64,000 nt of DNA, from positions 806,001-870,000 of the forward strand of contig JBGAIB010000001.1 in NCBI GenBank assembly GCA_044225825.1. The letters are read 5' to 3'. The position numbers were made by a program, and so were the translations under genes. Numbering within the stretch: position 1 is the first letter of the stretch; every line of letters starts with the position of its first letter. Source of the DNA: Bog-950 sp044225825 (GTDB taxonomy: Bacteria; Bacteroidota; Bacteroidia; Chitinophagales; LD1). Below the pieces are notes generated by a model that did not search any database, was not told the origin of the DNA, and saw nothing but the letters and a program-made list of their open reading frames with translations. Shown here one piece after another: positions 25,534 to 34,593 of the stretch.

Positions 25534-26658
25534 ATGCGCTTGCCTTTTGCCTTTTTGATGCTGCTGCTATTACTCAATAGCTGCGATACACCCGAGAAGG
25601 TGCTCAAGAGCCCCGACCTGGCTTATAAAGAAGCCCGTGCCCGTTACTGGTTCGAAAAGAAGGAATACTTTAAGTGTATACCGGTATTGGAAGAATTGAT
25701 TGGCCTGATGAAAGGCCGGCAGAGTGTGGAAGACCTGTATTTTATGTATTGCATGGCTAACTACAAGCAGGGCGATTACATGATTTCGGCTTACCACTTT
25801 AAAAACTTTTTCGACCAGTATGGCAGCAACCCCAAGGCCGAGGAATGCCTGTATATGTATGCCAAAAGCTACCAGCAGCTAAGTCCCAAGCCATCGCTGG
25901 ACCAAACCTACACCTACAAAGCCCTGGAAGCGTATGCGTTTTTCCTGAGCATGTATCCCGACAGTAAGTTTGTAGTGGAAACCAACACTGCTGTAAACGA
26001 TCTGCGCCGCAAGCTGGAGCGTAAAGCCCTCAGCAATGCCGAGCTTTACTTTAAAACCGGCAACTTTAAGGCCGCCGCCACCAGTTACGAGAACCTGTTA
26101 ACCGATTTCCCTGATATTCAGGAAAATGAGAAGATCGGCTACATGATCATCAAAGCCAATTACAAATACGCGCTTAACTCTATCCCCGAAAAGAAGGCCG
26201 CCCGTTTTAACCACGTAATTGAAAGCTATAACGACTTTAAATACAAGTTCCCTACCAGCAAATACCTCGACGAAAGCCGCAAATACGAGCAACAAAGTCA
26301 ATACCAGGCCGTTAAGAGCGCTTTTGAATGGGCCGATTACACCGGTTTAGCCGATAAGGACCGTGCCTATGCCATAGCCTTTAACGAGGTTAAAAAGCAC
26401 GAAGGACAGCTAAAGGATGATAAAGAGAAGGCCGATTTTGCCGAATGGGTTGAAAAAGGGCACTTTATGCTGATAAAATACAGCTATCAGCTGGGCGAAG
26501 AGAAGAGAACTGTCGAAAAGAAGGCAGTTTTCGAAAAAACTGTGCGGAATTATACTAACTTTGTCAACCTTTTTCCAAAGAGCCGTTATCAGAAAGAAGC
26601 CGAAAAGCTTTACAATAACGCAAACGAACAACTAAAAAAACTGGCCAGCCATGGATAA
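25534..26658 (+). CDS. bamD: BamD-family outer-membrane assembly lipoprotein
   Basis: BamD is the essential TPR lipoprotein of the BAM complex that inserts beta-barrels into the outer membrane. From ATG 25534 it has 374 residues with a lipobox (LLLLNSC, Cys at about 17) and several TPR helices (YKEARARYWFEKKEYFKC, YKQGDYMISAYHFKNF, AELYFKTGNFKAAATSYE). It is longer than the Gram-negative model of about 245 residues, as is usual in Bacteroidota. It overlaps rpoZ by 8 bases, and the bamD-rpoZ-coaBC order is conserved in the phylum. Alternative start: 25492. Confidence 0.88.
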   Translation: MRLPFAFLMLLLLLNSCDTPEKVLKSPDLAYKEARARYWFEKKEYFKCIPVLEELIGLMKGRQSVEDLYFMYCMANYKQGDYMISAYHFKNFFDQYGSNPKAEECLYMYAKSYQQLSPKPSLDQTYTYKALEAYAFFLSMYPDSKFVVETNTAVNDLRRKLERKALSNAELYFKTGNFKAAATSYENLLTDFPDIQENEKIGYMIIKANYKYALNSIPEKKAARFNHVIESYNDFKYKFPTSKYLDESRKYEQQSQYQAVKSAFEWADYTGLADKDRAYAIAFNEVKKHEGQLKDDKEKADFAEWVEKGHFMLIKYSYQLGEEKRTVEKKAVFEKTVRNYTNFVNLFPKSRYQKEAEKLYNNANEQLKKLASHG

Positions 26659-26998
26659 ATTGAAAAAAATCAAGATGACCCAAATTAACCCGGTGCTTGA
26701 AACACAAAACCTGATGGAGATAGGTAAAAAAACAGGTAATGTGTACGAGGCATTGTATGTTATTGCCCGCCGTGCCAATCAGATTTCGAAGGATATGAAA
26801 GAGGAGTTACACTCCAAACTCGAAGACTTTGCTTCGCATACCGATAACCTGGAAGAGATCCACGAAAACCGCGAACAGATTGAAATTTCGCGTTTTTACG
26901 AGAAACTGCCTCACCCAACCATCATTGCTACCAAGGAGTTTCAGAACGATGAGTTGAACTACCGTTTCGAAGCTGAGGAAGAAGAAACCCAACAATAA
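26651..26998 (+). CDS. rpoZ: RNA polymerase omega subunit (Rpb6-like)
   Basis: A 115-residue protein with the Rpb6/omega core: NVYEALYVIARRANQI at about 30-45, which is the helix that wraps the beta' C-terminus, followed by a charged tail. It is a little longer than E. coli omega (91). The start overlaps the bamD stop by 8 bases; coaC starts 6 bases after it. A second ATG (MTQINP) at 26675 could also serve. Confidence 0.88.
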   Translation: MDKLKKIKMTQINPVLETQNLMEIGKKTGNVYEALYVIARRANQISKDMKEELHSKLEDFASHTDNLEEIHENREQIEISRFYEKLPHPTIIATKEFQNDELNYRFEAEEEETQQ

Positions 26999-27004
26999 GC
27001 TCGT

Positions 27005-27550
27005 ATGAGCCCACTGAGCGGAAAGAAAATAATACTGGGCGTTTGCGGTTCTATCGCAGCTTATAAGGCTGCCTATTTAACCCGGATGCTTGTAAAAAAA
27101 GGAGCCGAAGTAAAAGTTGTAATGACTGCTTCGGCTTCTCAATTTATAACCCCGCTTACCCTTTCCACTTTAAGTAAGAACCCCGCCTATACGCACCTTA
27201 GCGAGGAAGGTACCGCCTGGAATAACCACGTGGAATTAGGCCTTTGGGCCGATGCCATGGTAATAGCTCCGGCAAGCGCCAATACCATTGCTAAAATGGC
27301 CCACGGCAATTGCGATAACATGTTGCTGGCTGTTTACCTAAGCGCTAAATGCCCGGTATTCTACGCCCCGGCTATGGACCTTGATATGTGGCGTCATAAA
27401 TCGGTAAAACATAACATCGAGTTGCTGCACAGCTACGGCAACATCCTCATCCCCGTTGAACACGGCGAACTCGCCAGTGGTTTAGTAGGCGACGGCCGCA
27501 TGGCCGAACCCGAACACATCATCGACCACCTGGAAACGTATTTTTCGTAG
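27005..27550 (+). CDS. coaC: Phosphopantothenoylcysteine decarboxylase (CoaC) without CoaB domain
   Basis: CoaC is the FMN enzyme that decarboxylates 4'-phosphopantothenoylcysteine in coenzyme A synthesis. The 181-residue protein has GVCGSIAAYKA at 9-19, catalytic His in NNHVELGLWAD, PASANT, PAMDLDMW, and the flap ELASGLVGDGRMAEP. Most bacterial homologues are CoaBC fusions of about 400 residues with the ligase (CoaB) domain next; here the protein ends after the flap and a repeat patch follows. The length equals free-standing CoaC enzymes, so it may be complete with CoaB elsewhere. PAMD instead of PxMN, and Ser where E. coli has the active Cys158, differ from the model enzymes. Confidence 0.87.
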   Translation: MSPLSGKKIILGVCGSIAAYKAAYLTRMLVKKGAEVKVVMTASASQFITPLTLSTLSKNPAYTHLSEEGTAWNNHVELGLWADAMVIAPASANTIAKMAHGNCDNMLLAVYLSAKCPVFYAPAMDLDMWRHKSVKHNIELLHSYGNILIPVEHGELASGLVGDGRMAEPEHIIDHLETYFS

Positions 27551-27565
27551 TACTATCTTGTATTT

Positions 27566-27590
27566 GTCATGCTGACGCAAGAAGCATCTT
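27566..27590. repeat. Bacteroidota intergenic repeat (TCATGCTGA...GAAGCATCT type)
   Basis: The element begins GTCATGCTGACG and ends GAAGCATCTT, with ATGCT/AGCAT as inverted ends (27569-27573, 27583-27587). Sequences of this kind are, to my recollection, scattered in Bacteroidota intergenic DNA; no mobility function is known to me. Confidence 0.55.
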
Positions 27591-27650
27591 AATGCCTTGC
27601 AGCGTAATCCCCTTTCCGCTCGCTACCGACTACCAACATACCCCCTTTTT

Positions 27651-27682
27651 TTAATCTGTGTAATCCGCGTTAATCTGTGGTG
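27651..27682. repeat. TAATCTGTG word repeat
   Basis: TTAATCTGTG occurs twice (27651 and 27670) around the related TAATCCGCG. This is a common-looking intergenic phrase in the phylum. It is non-coding here. Confidence 0.5.
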
Positions 27683-27699
27683 AATGTATTCGGCTGTTC

Positions 27700-27765
27700 A
27701 ACTTTAAATTTTAAACTTTAAACTCGAAACTAAAAACGCCAAACCGCTAACAACAAACGCCAAAC
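27700..27765. repeat. 7-bp phased AAACTTT/CAAAC word array
   Basis: First a run of AACTTTAAA-like words (27700-27730), then four 7-bp units in exact register at 27738, 27745, 27752 and 27759 (GCCAAAC, CGCTAAC, AACAAAC, GCCAAAC). The array touches the lipase stop codon. A six-unit array of the same type abuts the carB stop at 35.3 kb. Confidence 0.65.
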
Positions 27766-27766
27766 A

Positions 27767-29080
27767 TTATTCAAACACCGCAACAACCACCCCATCCGTC
27801 TCCGACTTCAAATTCGGCACGTTTAAACGGCGGCCGTTAAAGTAAAGCGGAATACTACCTGCAGGCGAAGTGGCAAAGTACACATCCCTAGCCGTAAGAA
27901 ACGAATTAAGGAACGAGAACAGGAACGGCTTTGTTAAATCGGTTTGCTGGTTGTTATTGTCATCATACAAAAACATAGCAATAACCGTAGCCGAGGCCGG
28001 TGTAATAGCCGAAGTAGAAAGCGGAACATTGTTAACGGCCAGCGTATCTCGGCCCGCAACCGTAGCCTGGTTCGCCGTAAACACAGCCATCACGGTTTGG
28101 TTATCGTTCTTAGGCAACCCGGCTAACAACTGACCGGCCAGCGAAGAAGAAGGCGGCAGCGTGCGCAGATACACCAGCGGGTTGTGGTGCGAGAAACGTT
28201 CGCGGTAATAATGGATAACCCGGTCATTGGCAACATTGCTGATCACCTCAAATTCATAGTTACTGTTAGCTAGAACATTCTGCGGCCCCCAGTAGCCTTC
28301 TGCATTGGCCGTTAGGGTAAAATCCGGACTGCTGTTCAAACGTGCACCCGTGTTAGCGTCCAGCTTATAAATGTGAACGGTAGCACCGTTCAAAGGCGCA
28401 TTCTCACCCAGCGTTACTGCCTTGCCTGAAACAGCTACCTGATCACCCTCAGCAGAAAAGGAAGAAGACGAAGGCACTTTGCCGTTATTGAAGAACTTGT
28501 AAAGCTCTATAAATGTTTCAGCACCTGTAGCCACCTGGTAGTGGTCGGTTCCGTTAAGGCTTACATTAGTAGCACCCGTAATGGTAGTAGCACCGGCAAC
28601 CGCATCATCCGGCGAGGAGATACAAAGCGTTGGCACCTCGCCATGTGCACCGGCCGGCTGTGTTTGCGAACTGCTGCCGATATGCACGTAGTGAGCTACC
28701 TTCAGCGCATGCAGCGAATCCTGGCAATACGTATAACCATAGCCCCCACCGGCGGAGTGACCCACCAGATCCACCTGCGTGGCACCGGTGCGCGCCAGCA
28801 CCGTATCTACAAACGCATCCAGCAAAGCGGGATCGCTGCTGCCGCCTACGCTGTTCCAGTCAAAAGCATACAGCAGGTTATCGCAGTAACCGTTGGTGTT
28901 AAACCGCATCACCTGGTTGGCCCAGGTATCGCCCGAGGCTAAAAAGCCGTGTATAAAAATTACAGGGTGCAGCGTTTTACAGGCATCACCATTGGTAGGT
29001 GTATGGTCCTTATCCTTACAACACGAGGCAATACCGCTTAACAGCGCTACCAGCAAAAACAGACGTAACGTAAATTTCAT
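27767..29080 (-). CDS. Secreted lipase-like alpha/beta hydrolase with C-terminal beta domains
   Basis: The 437-residue lipoprotein has a signal and lipobox (LLSGIASC), the oxyanion segment VIFIHGFLASGDTW (about 40-53), and the nucleophile elbow VDLVGHSAGGG with Ser near 110; the acid and base are probably in SSPDDA (about 156) and GTDHYQV (about 178). Residues from about 205 on form beta-rich domains (VSGKAVTLGENAPLNGATVHIYKLD), as in lipases with a substrate-binding barrel at the C-terminus. No T9SS sorting domain is seen. It would hydrolyse esters or lipids at the cell surface. Transcribed alone. Confidence 0.8.
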   Translation of the reverse strand: MKFTLRLFLLVALLSGIASCCKDKDHTPTNGDACKTLHPVIFIHGFLASGDTWANQVMRFNTNGYCDNLLYAFDWNSVGGSSDPALLDAFVDTVLARTGATQVDLVGHSAGGGYGYTYCQDSLHALKVAHYVHIGSSSQTQPAGAHGEVPTLCISSPDDAVAGATTITGATNVSLNGTDHYQVATGAETFIELYKFFNNGKVPSSSSFSAEGDQVAVSGKAVTLGENAPLNGATVHIYKLDANTGARLNSSPDFTLTANAEGYWGPQNVLANSNYEFEVISNVANDRVIHYYRERFSHHNPLVYLRTLPPSSSLAGQLLAGLPKNDNQTVMAVFTANQATVAGRDTLAVNNVPLSTSAITPASATVIAMFLYDDNNNQQTDLTKPFLFSFLNSFLTARDVYFATSPAGSIPLYFNGRRLNVPNLKSETDGVVVAVFE

Positions 29081-29185
29081 AGCCGATGGTTTGGGTTTAT
29101 AACTCCAATATATAGAGAAAGATTTAATTGGAGAAAAGCTTAAATTTTAGCCCCATTTTCATTACATTGAAACAAGTTTTTACCT

Positions 29186-29509
29186 ATGGAAATTGAAAGC
29201 TTTTTAAAATTTATCAGCCATATATGCAAGAGGCCCGCTATGTTCGCCGTAAGTGGGGTAGAGGATCTCAACCTGGTAATTTTTGGCTACCAATGTGGAC
29301 TGGGACAAACGCCTATGGCCAGGGAAGTTTCAGATTTCATGTTTGAATTCAGGAAACTTGTAAACAAGCGCTATGGCAGCAGAAAGGACTATCACTGGGC
29401 CAAGTTGATACGCTTCCATTCAGGATCTGATTCCCATACAATAGAAATTTTTGCAAAACTTTTTAATGCTTTAATTGAAAAGAAGGGGTACAAAATTGAG
29501 CTTTCGTAG
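29186..29509 (+). CDS. Small protein of unknown function (immunity-like layout)
   Basis: A 107-residue cytoplasmic protein, not assigned. It begins with an acidic helix (EIESFLKFISHICKRPAMF), a layout seen in several immunity-protein families of polymorphic toxin systems where a KRPxMF/Y motif follows the first helix; this resemblance is weak. No toxin gene is adjacent. It is the first of four small genes that look more AT-rich than the neighbourhood. Confidence 0.6.
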   Translation: MEIESFLKFISHICKRPAMFAVSGVEDLNLVIFGYQCGLGQTPMAREVSDFMFEFRKLVNKRYGSRKDYHWAKLIRFHSGSDSHTIEIFAKLFNALIEKKGYKIELS

Positions 29510-29579
29510 AAGGACTTACGCAAACACACAAAACAGGCTCAACCTTAAATTCCCCCTAAATTCATCAAGAAGACATATC

Positions 29580-29951
29580 ATGAAAAGAACTGCCATTTTA
29601 TTCGCACTACTGCTTTGCGCAAATTTCTTAATAGCTCAAAATGAAAACTTTGATACCGTCAAATACCAGCATTGTAAAATTGATCTGAATATCCATTATA
29701 AAGATTCACGTGCTGACTATGAATTCGCCAAGCCCTTGGACACGGTTGAGTTACTGTTTATCTACTTCGATAAAAAAGGAAGAATAACGGAGAAAAAAAC
29801 AGGCTATCTTAAAACGCGGCTCATAGATGGAAAGTACTTCACCTACTTTATATCTTCTGAGAACATACGCAATAGCAAAGAGGTTGCGGAGTTTCCCGTT
29901 TTTAAGAATGTGCTTTGCTATCGCTTAAACTGCTATAATAGTGCTCAGTAA
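29580..29951 (+). CDS. Small secreted protein, unknown function
   Basis: From ATG 29580 the protein has 123 residues with a signal peptide (KRTAILFALLLCANFLIAQ) and a short beta-rich mature part (DTVELLFIYFDKKGRI). The longer open frame from 29475 is rejected because it hides the signal peptide. No homologue was recognised. Confidence 0.65.
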   Translation: MKRTAILFALLLCANFLIAQNENFDTVKYQHCKIDLNIHYKDSRADYEFAKPLDTVELLFIYFDKKGRITEKKTGYLKTRLIDGKYFTYFISSENIRNSKEVAEFPVFKNVLCYRLNCYNSAQ

Positions 29952-30032
29952 AAGTACTTGCCTTGTTAAAGTATAAGATTGAGTTTCTCCAAACCTTATC
30001 ACAAGAATCGAATCATCTAGAACCGGAGGGAG

Positions 30033-30497
30033 CTAAAGACTTTCAACAAATTGAATAGTGTCTGGATTACCACTACTTTCATAAATGATATACTCCAGCG
30101 TATTGATACTATAGGGGATGCCATTAATCGCACATACTATTTCGAATCCATTAGCGAACAATTGCGAACTGAACCACTCCCATTGTCTCATCCTTAAGGC
30201 ATCCAGCCATGAACCATAATCCCACAATATCGGATTGCTATGTATCATTTGAATAGTATTGCTCTTAATAGCAGCTACAAACCATATCGGTAATCGGCGT
30301 GCCCATTCCTCTTCTGTTGGCCATGAGTCGGCATTCACTGCAGTGAGAACTTCAGCAATGGCCTTGATTTTTGTTAGTGCCTCAGCAGGTAAAGCGCATT
30401 TTACACTAAACAATACAAAGGACCCGGCTGGTCTCTCTCCATTAATATTTGTCTTTATTCTATGCAGTTCTGTCATTCCCATATTCAACCAAGGCAC
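30033..30497 (-). CDS. Small cytoplasmic protein of unknown function
   Basis: A 154-residue protein with no signal peptide and many Trp (about 7), including WPTEEEWARRLPIWFV and WLDALRMRQWEWF. Alternative starts are ATG 30482 and 30476. The sequence looks like the small immunity-type proteins of Bacteroidota, but no family was recognised. Confidence 0.6.
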   Translation of the reverse strand: MPWLNMGMTELHRIKTNINGERPAGSFVLFSVKCALPAEALTKIKAIAEVLTAVNADSWPTEEEWARRLPIWFVAAIKSNTIQMIHSNPILWDYGSWLDALRMRQWEWFSSQLFANGFEIVCAINGIPYSINTLEYIIYESSGNPDTIQFVESL

Positions 30498-30604
30498 TAA
30501 TTAAGCACATTTCCATCCCTTAATAATAGATGTTATTGTATGGCAACAAAAGTGTTTAGCATTTTCGCCAGAGCTGTAATCTCTGACTGCACTTGGCAAA
30601 ACCA

Positions 30605-30967
30605 TCACTTAACATAATGCGATTCCAATATTTTACCGGTATGCACATCCAGCCGATTATTATGTCCGCCATAATAATTATATCCCCATAGTTCATCTCC
30701 AACCATCCAAATGTCTACATAATGCGCATAGCGAGGTATTATACTATCAGCAGGTACACCGGCTAACATATCCTCGCATTGCCAAACAAGGTCACCATCA
30801 AGGGTCAAACAAAACAAGTTTCTATTCTCCACTTTGTTACCTTCTGTCCCTAATAAAACAAACAAGTAGGGATCAAATACAAGGATTTTCTCGATGTCAT
30901 CGCTAAACCATCTTAGTACTTCTTTGCCCTTAAACAGCGTGCCTTTATTATAGTGGATGGATTCCAT
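30605..30967 (-). CDS. Small protein of unknown function
   Basis: A 120-residue protein, rich in aromatic and acidic residues and probably all beta (LFVLLGTEGNK, NLFCLTLDGDLVWQCED, VDIWMVGDELWGYNYYGG). The repeating strand pattern recalls blades of PQQ-like propellers, although the chain is too short for a full propeller. It may be a remnant or an immunity-type protein. Confidence 0.6.
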   Translation of the reverse strand: MESIHYNKGTLFKGKEVLRWFSDDIEKILVFDPYLFVLLGTEGNKVENRNLFCLTLDGDLVWQCEDMLAGVPADSIIPRYAHYVDIWMVGDELWGYNYYGGHNNRLDVHTGKILESHYVK

Positions 30968-31143
30968 TTTGTGGTTAAGTCAAATCAATAATAACCTAAA
31001 ATTACAATTAAGAACAAAGCGCTATACATGTGTTAAGTAAAATAGGCCGTTCATTGCGATGGACGTTCAACTAAAAATCAATTAGAGCATCGTCCGGAAG
31101 CTTCCGAGGCTTTGGAACTTCTGCTTTGTATTTATTAGCCAAG
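30968..31143. other. Gap with a 12-base perfect palindrome
   Basis: CGGAAGCTTCCG at 31095-31106 is a perfect palindrome 38 bases beyond the stop of the T9SS cargo gene. It lacks a T run, so it is not a standard terminator. Nothing else is seen. Confidence 0.4.
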
Positions 31144-33768
31144 CTACTGAAACACCACCCTTCCTGCAGTCACTCGCCCTTCGGCATCCATTACCCTATA
31201 CAGGTAGAAGCCCGCTGCGATACCTTTCCGCTCGAACCGCATGAAGGGAGTTGTCACATTACGTTGTTCAAAAATCTGTTTACCCGTTACATCGAAGAGG
31301 ACAATAGTATAACGTTGGCTAAAATCCTTAATGGAAAACAAACAATAACTCTCAGCCGGATTGGGAAACACCTGAACCGACGGCACCGTTGCACCAATAA
31401 CCTGCGGCAAGCCACCTGCAACAGCTAACATCGAAGAAACGGTATTGGTTACAACAGGTGTGTTGTAATCAAAATAAATAGAGGCGCGGTTACGGATGGC
31501 ACCCTGCGTTACACTTGTGCGGCGCTTTATTTTAAACTGAACGAATCCTTTGCTGTGCACCGGATCAGTTAAGCTATCCACTAACCGCAAAGGATTAAAC
31601 GTCCACGTTAAAACCCCGCCGCCCGAAATAGTAAAATTGGAATAGGGATGACTGCTTGCTACATTCCGCACTGTTGCGGGGTCTAACAAGGGCGAAAGCG
31701 TATCCCTGATAATCACGAAATGCGTTGAATCGGTTCCTGTATTCTGAAAGTGAATGGTATAAAGTAACACCGAGTCAGAAGTAGACAGAACACCGGCCGG
31801 TAATACATCCTTGGCGTTCGGGTCCAGCGATCCCGTTACCATCTCGGTACTCGTAGCAAAGTTGCTGGAGGTATCGCAATCGCCTGCAATAGGATAAACG
31901 GCATAGTTGCTGTGCAATACCGCACTTGGTGAAACCGTAGCCGGCACCAAAAAATTAGCATGTAACGGAACTGCCCAAACCGGCACTAATCCCGATGGAT
32001 AAGCCGGAAGCGAATCAACTAACCAGGTAAGGGTATGCGTGGAAGGATTATGATTGGCTGCAGGCAAAGAGCTTTGATAAACAAGGGCACTATCGTACGC
32101 AAAGCTTATATAAGCCTGGCTTAAATATGGCACACCTGTTTTATTATAAGCGCCCACGGTATATTCCTTTACAAAACCGGGATTAGCAGAGTTACTGATG
32201 GCAAACACTTCCAGGTCAAACGAATTATTGTTGTAGCCGAAATTATTTCCCGGCAATGCCACACCAGGAACGCTAACGTGTACCTGTTGGGTAGGATTAT
32301 TACATAACGCAACCGGCTGGCAACCGGTGGAGGAGGTTGAAGCAGACAGTGTCCATGTTCCGGTATCACTTACCTGAAAACTATAATACCCATTACTATC
32401 GGTAGTTGTAAACTGAAAAGGATTGCCGGAAGCCAAAATGGTTATACCCGCCAAACCCGGCTCGTTATTATCTCTGCTGCAATTAAAATTGGCATCATAA
32501 AAAACCGAACCGCTAATGGTGCTGAAACAATTACTGTTTATGCCGTAATAAGCCGTGGCGGTGCAACCCAGGGCATCGGTAACCGTTACATGGTAGGTGC
32601 CGGCACCCACTTGCGCAATGCTATCTGTTTGAGCGCCGTTGTTCCACTGGTAAGTAAACGGACTGTTGCCCTGTACCACTTGCGCTTTAACCGTACCGTT
32701 GTTCCCGCAATTAGCTGCCGTTCCATCGATTACTACATAATAACCCCAACCGCTTATAGGCGCCAGTTGATGCGTAAAAGCAGCAGAACACCCTGCGGCA
32801 TCGGTGATAGTTACAGTATAGTTGCCGGGTGAAAGGTTGGTGAGCGTTGCGGTGGTGGTGCCATCATTCCAAAGGTATTGATAAGGCCCTGTTCCATTGC
32901 CTGCGCTTACTTGTAGCATACCGCTGGTTTCATTTATACAATTCGGTTGCGTTAGTTGTACTGTCTCCTGTAACCCTAAATACTTTACCGAATCAGTTAG
33001 CGATAACAAACACCCAAGGCTGTCGGTAATAAACACAACATACGCTCCGCTTTGTGTATAAAAATGCGTTTGCGTTGAGCCTCCATTGCTGCTGTTTAAA
33101 TCGCCCCAATTAACATGAAAAGGAGCAGCGCCGTTTACAACACTTAGTAAAGCGGTATCAATGGTATGGTTACAATCCAGATTGGTATGTTGCATAGTCG
33201 CCTGTAAAGGTAGCGCACCCGGTGTAGTGGTATATTGGGCTGATGCTATAGCAGTATCGCCGACAGCATCTGTAACTGTTACGCTATAGAAACTAGTTTG
33301 ATCCACCTCGGCGGTAACCGAGGAACAAGCGTAACAACTTAACGTACCGGCTGTAGCGCTCCAGTTATAGGTATAAGGAGGAGTTCCTCCCTGCACCTGT
33401 GGTACTAAATCAACCAGGCTGCCCATGCATACCTCTTTACCGGCGGGCAGGCTAACAATAAGCGCATTGCTGTTGATGGTGACAGTAACTGTTTTACAAC
33501 TCTGATCGCTGCCCGAAGTATTGGTTGCAGTTAAACAAACTTGATATTGCCCCGCCACAGCAAACGTGTGAACCGGATGTTGCAGGGTGCTGCCAGCCCC
33601 ATCACCAAAAGACCATAACCAGGCAGTAGGCAGGTACAGACTGTTATCGATAAAATGTAATTGATTAGTTGCCTGCGGAATGCTCCAGGTAAAATTCGCT
33701 ATGGGAGCTTGCGCACGGCCATTAGCAGCAAATAAGCACAGTACCAGATAGATGTAAAGTTTTCGCAT
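31144..33768 (-). CDS. Large T9SS cargo protein with PKD and SprB-type repeats
   Basis: The 874-residue secreted protein has a signal peptide (KLYIYLVLCLFAANGRA), a PKD domain (about 20-95, ending in HPVHTFAVAGQYQVCLTATN), several SprB/Ig-like repeats with the phrase NYTVTITDAAGC or YHVTVTDALGC (about 100-410), an SdrD B-like domain (ISGSVFYDANFNC, about 415-500), DUF11-like beta domains (about 500-780), and a type A sorting domain at the end (VFPNPAESYCLFS... GFYLYRV). The sorting domain directs it through the type IX secretion system to the cell surface. It is probably an adhesin or scaffold; no catalytic motif is seen. Confidence 0.9.
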   Translation of the reverse strand: MRKLYIYLVLCLFAANGRAQAPIANFTWSIPQATNQLHFIDNSLYLPTAWLWSFGDGAGSTLQHPVHTFAVAGQYQVCLTATNTSGSDQSCKTVTVTINSNALIVSLPAGKEVCMGSLVDLVPQVQGGTPPYTYNWSATAGTLSCYACSSVTAEVDQTSFYSVTVTDAVGDTAIASAQYTTTPGALPLQATMQHTNLDCNHTIDTALLSVVNGAAPFHVNWGDLNSSNGGSTQTHFYTQSGAYVVFITDSLGCLLSLTDSVKYLGLQETVQLTQPNCINETSGMLQVSAGNGTGPYQYLWNDGTTTATLTNLSPGNYTVTITDAAGCSAAFTHQLAPISGWGYYVVIDGTAANCGNNGTVKAQVVQGNSPFTYQWNNGAQTDSIAQVGAGTYHVTVTDALGCTATAYYGINSNCFSTISGSVFYDANFNCSRDNNEPGLAGITILASGNPFQFTTTDSNGYYSFQVSDTGTWTLSASTSSTGCQPVALCNNPTQQVHVSVPGVALPGNNFGYNNNSFDLEVFAISNSANPGFVKEYTVGAYNKTGVPYLSQAYISFAYDSALVYQSSLPAANHNPSTHTLTWLVDSLPAYPSGLVPVWAVPLHANFLVPATVSPSAVLHSNYAVYPIAGDCDTSSNFATSTEMVTGSLDPNAKDVLPAGVLSTSDSVLLYTIHFQNTGTDSTHFVIIRDTLSPLLDPATVRNVASSHPYSNFTISGGGVLTWTFNPLRLVDSLTDPVHSKGFVQFKIKRRTSVTQGAIRNRASIYFDYNTPVVTNTVSSMLAVAGGLPQVIGATVPSVQVFPNPAESYCLFSIKDFSQRYTIVLFDVTGKQIFEQRNVTTPFMRFERKGIAAGFYLYRVMDAEGRVTAGRVVFQ

Positions 33769-33903
33769 AGGTAGCGGCTTTCCTCAAAGCTACTAAATAC
33801 CCCAATGCCCGCACCTTCAAAATCAAATCTTACAATAACATGACAAAGAGGCAACAGTCTCACCGGCCATGTAGTATAGCCATTACCGCAGGTATCCTGA
33901 GCT

Positions 33904-34593
33904 TTATATTTCTATTTTAAACGTTCGCCTGACAATTATAGACGCTTCGTTTTCATCTAATGCTTCGTATGTTACATGAAGTAGTTTCCCTCTAACCTTC
34001 GCCCTTTGTATTTCCATAGTTGGTGACCGCGAAACCCAGGGTGCGGGTTTTAATAGGAACGTTTGTCGGTTTTTCGTCTCTACATTTAGTACGTGTAAAT
34101 ATTCATTGTCCCAATCGCCATAAACTAAGTAATCGCCCTCACAGCCAACAAAAAGATCCAACTCAAAAATACTATCTGTTTCATTCTTAGGGCAAACGAT
34201 GGCATAATAATCAAGCGGAGCAGGATTTCCTCCACTTGAGAATTCAAGTATATTGGTAAAAATCAGGTAATTCCTGGTTTCCGAATAATATTTGGGCACA
34301 AAGTCCCATAAACCGCTTCCCCCACTATCATATGCGCATTCATATAAGGAGTCATAAATTCTATAGTACGAGCTATCGCCCCATGAAATTTGAAATCTAC
34401 CGTTGCGATATAAATAATGGATTGCTGTACCCATTTGGGTAACCGTATCCGTTTGAATGCAGGCATCGCTCCATGGAGGATATACAGGACTGATTGAATC
34501 AATACGTGGAGCAATAGTACCCTTCTCATCTACCCGCCTATAACACCCGCTAAAGAACAATAGGATAAATAACAGACTCAATAGGTGATTCAT
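33904..34593 (-). CDS. Lipoprotein of unknown function
   Basis: From ATG 34593 the protein has 229 residues with a lipoprotein signal (MNHLLSLLFILLFFSGC). The ORF extends 42 codons upstream, but that part hides the signal. The mature part is rich in Tyr, Asp and Trp and looks all beta; no motif was recognised. Confidence 0.7.
   Translation of the reverse strand: MNHLLSLLFILLFFSGCYRRVDEKGTIAPRIDSISPVYPPWSDACIQTDTVTQMGTAIHYLYRNGRFQISWGDSSYYRIYDSLYECAYDSGGSGLWDFVPKYYSETRNYLIFTNILEFSSGGNPAPLDYYAIVCPKNETDSIFELDLFVGCEGDYLVYGDWDNEYLHVLNVETKNRQTFLLKPAPWVSRSPTMEIQRAKVRGKLLHVTYEALDENEASIIVRRTFKIEI

Noticed and set aside
27551..27766. Degraded CoaB domain after coaC
   Set aside because: No frame in this gap shows CoaB motifs; it consists of intergenic repeats.
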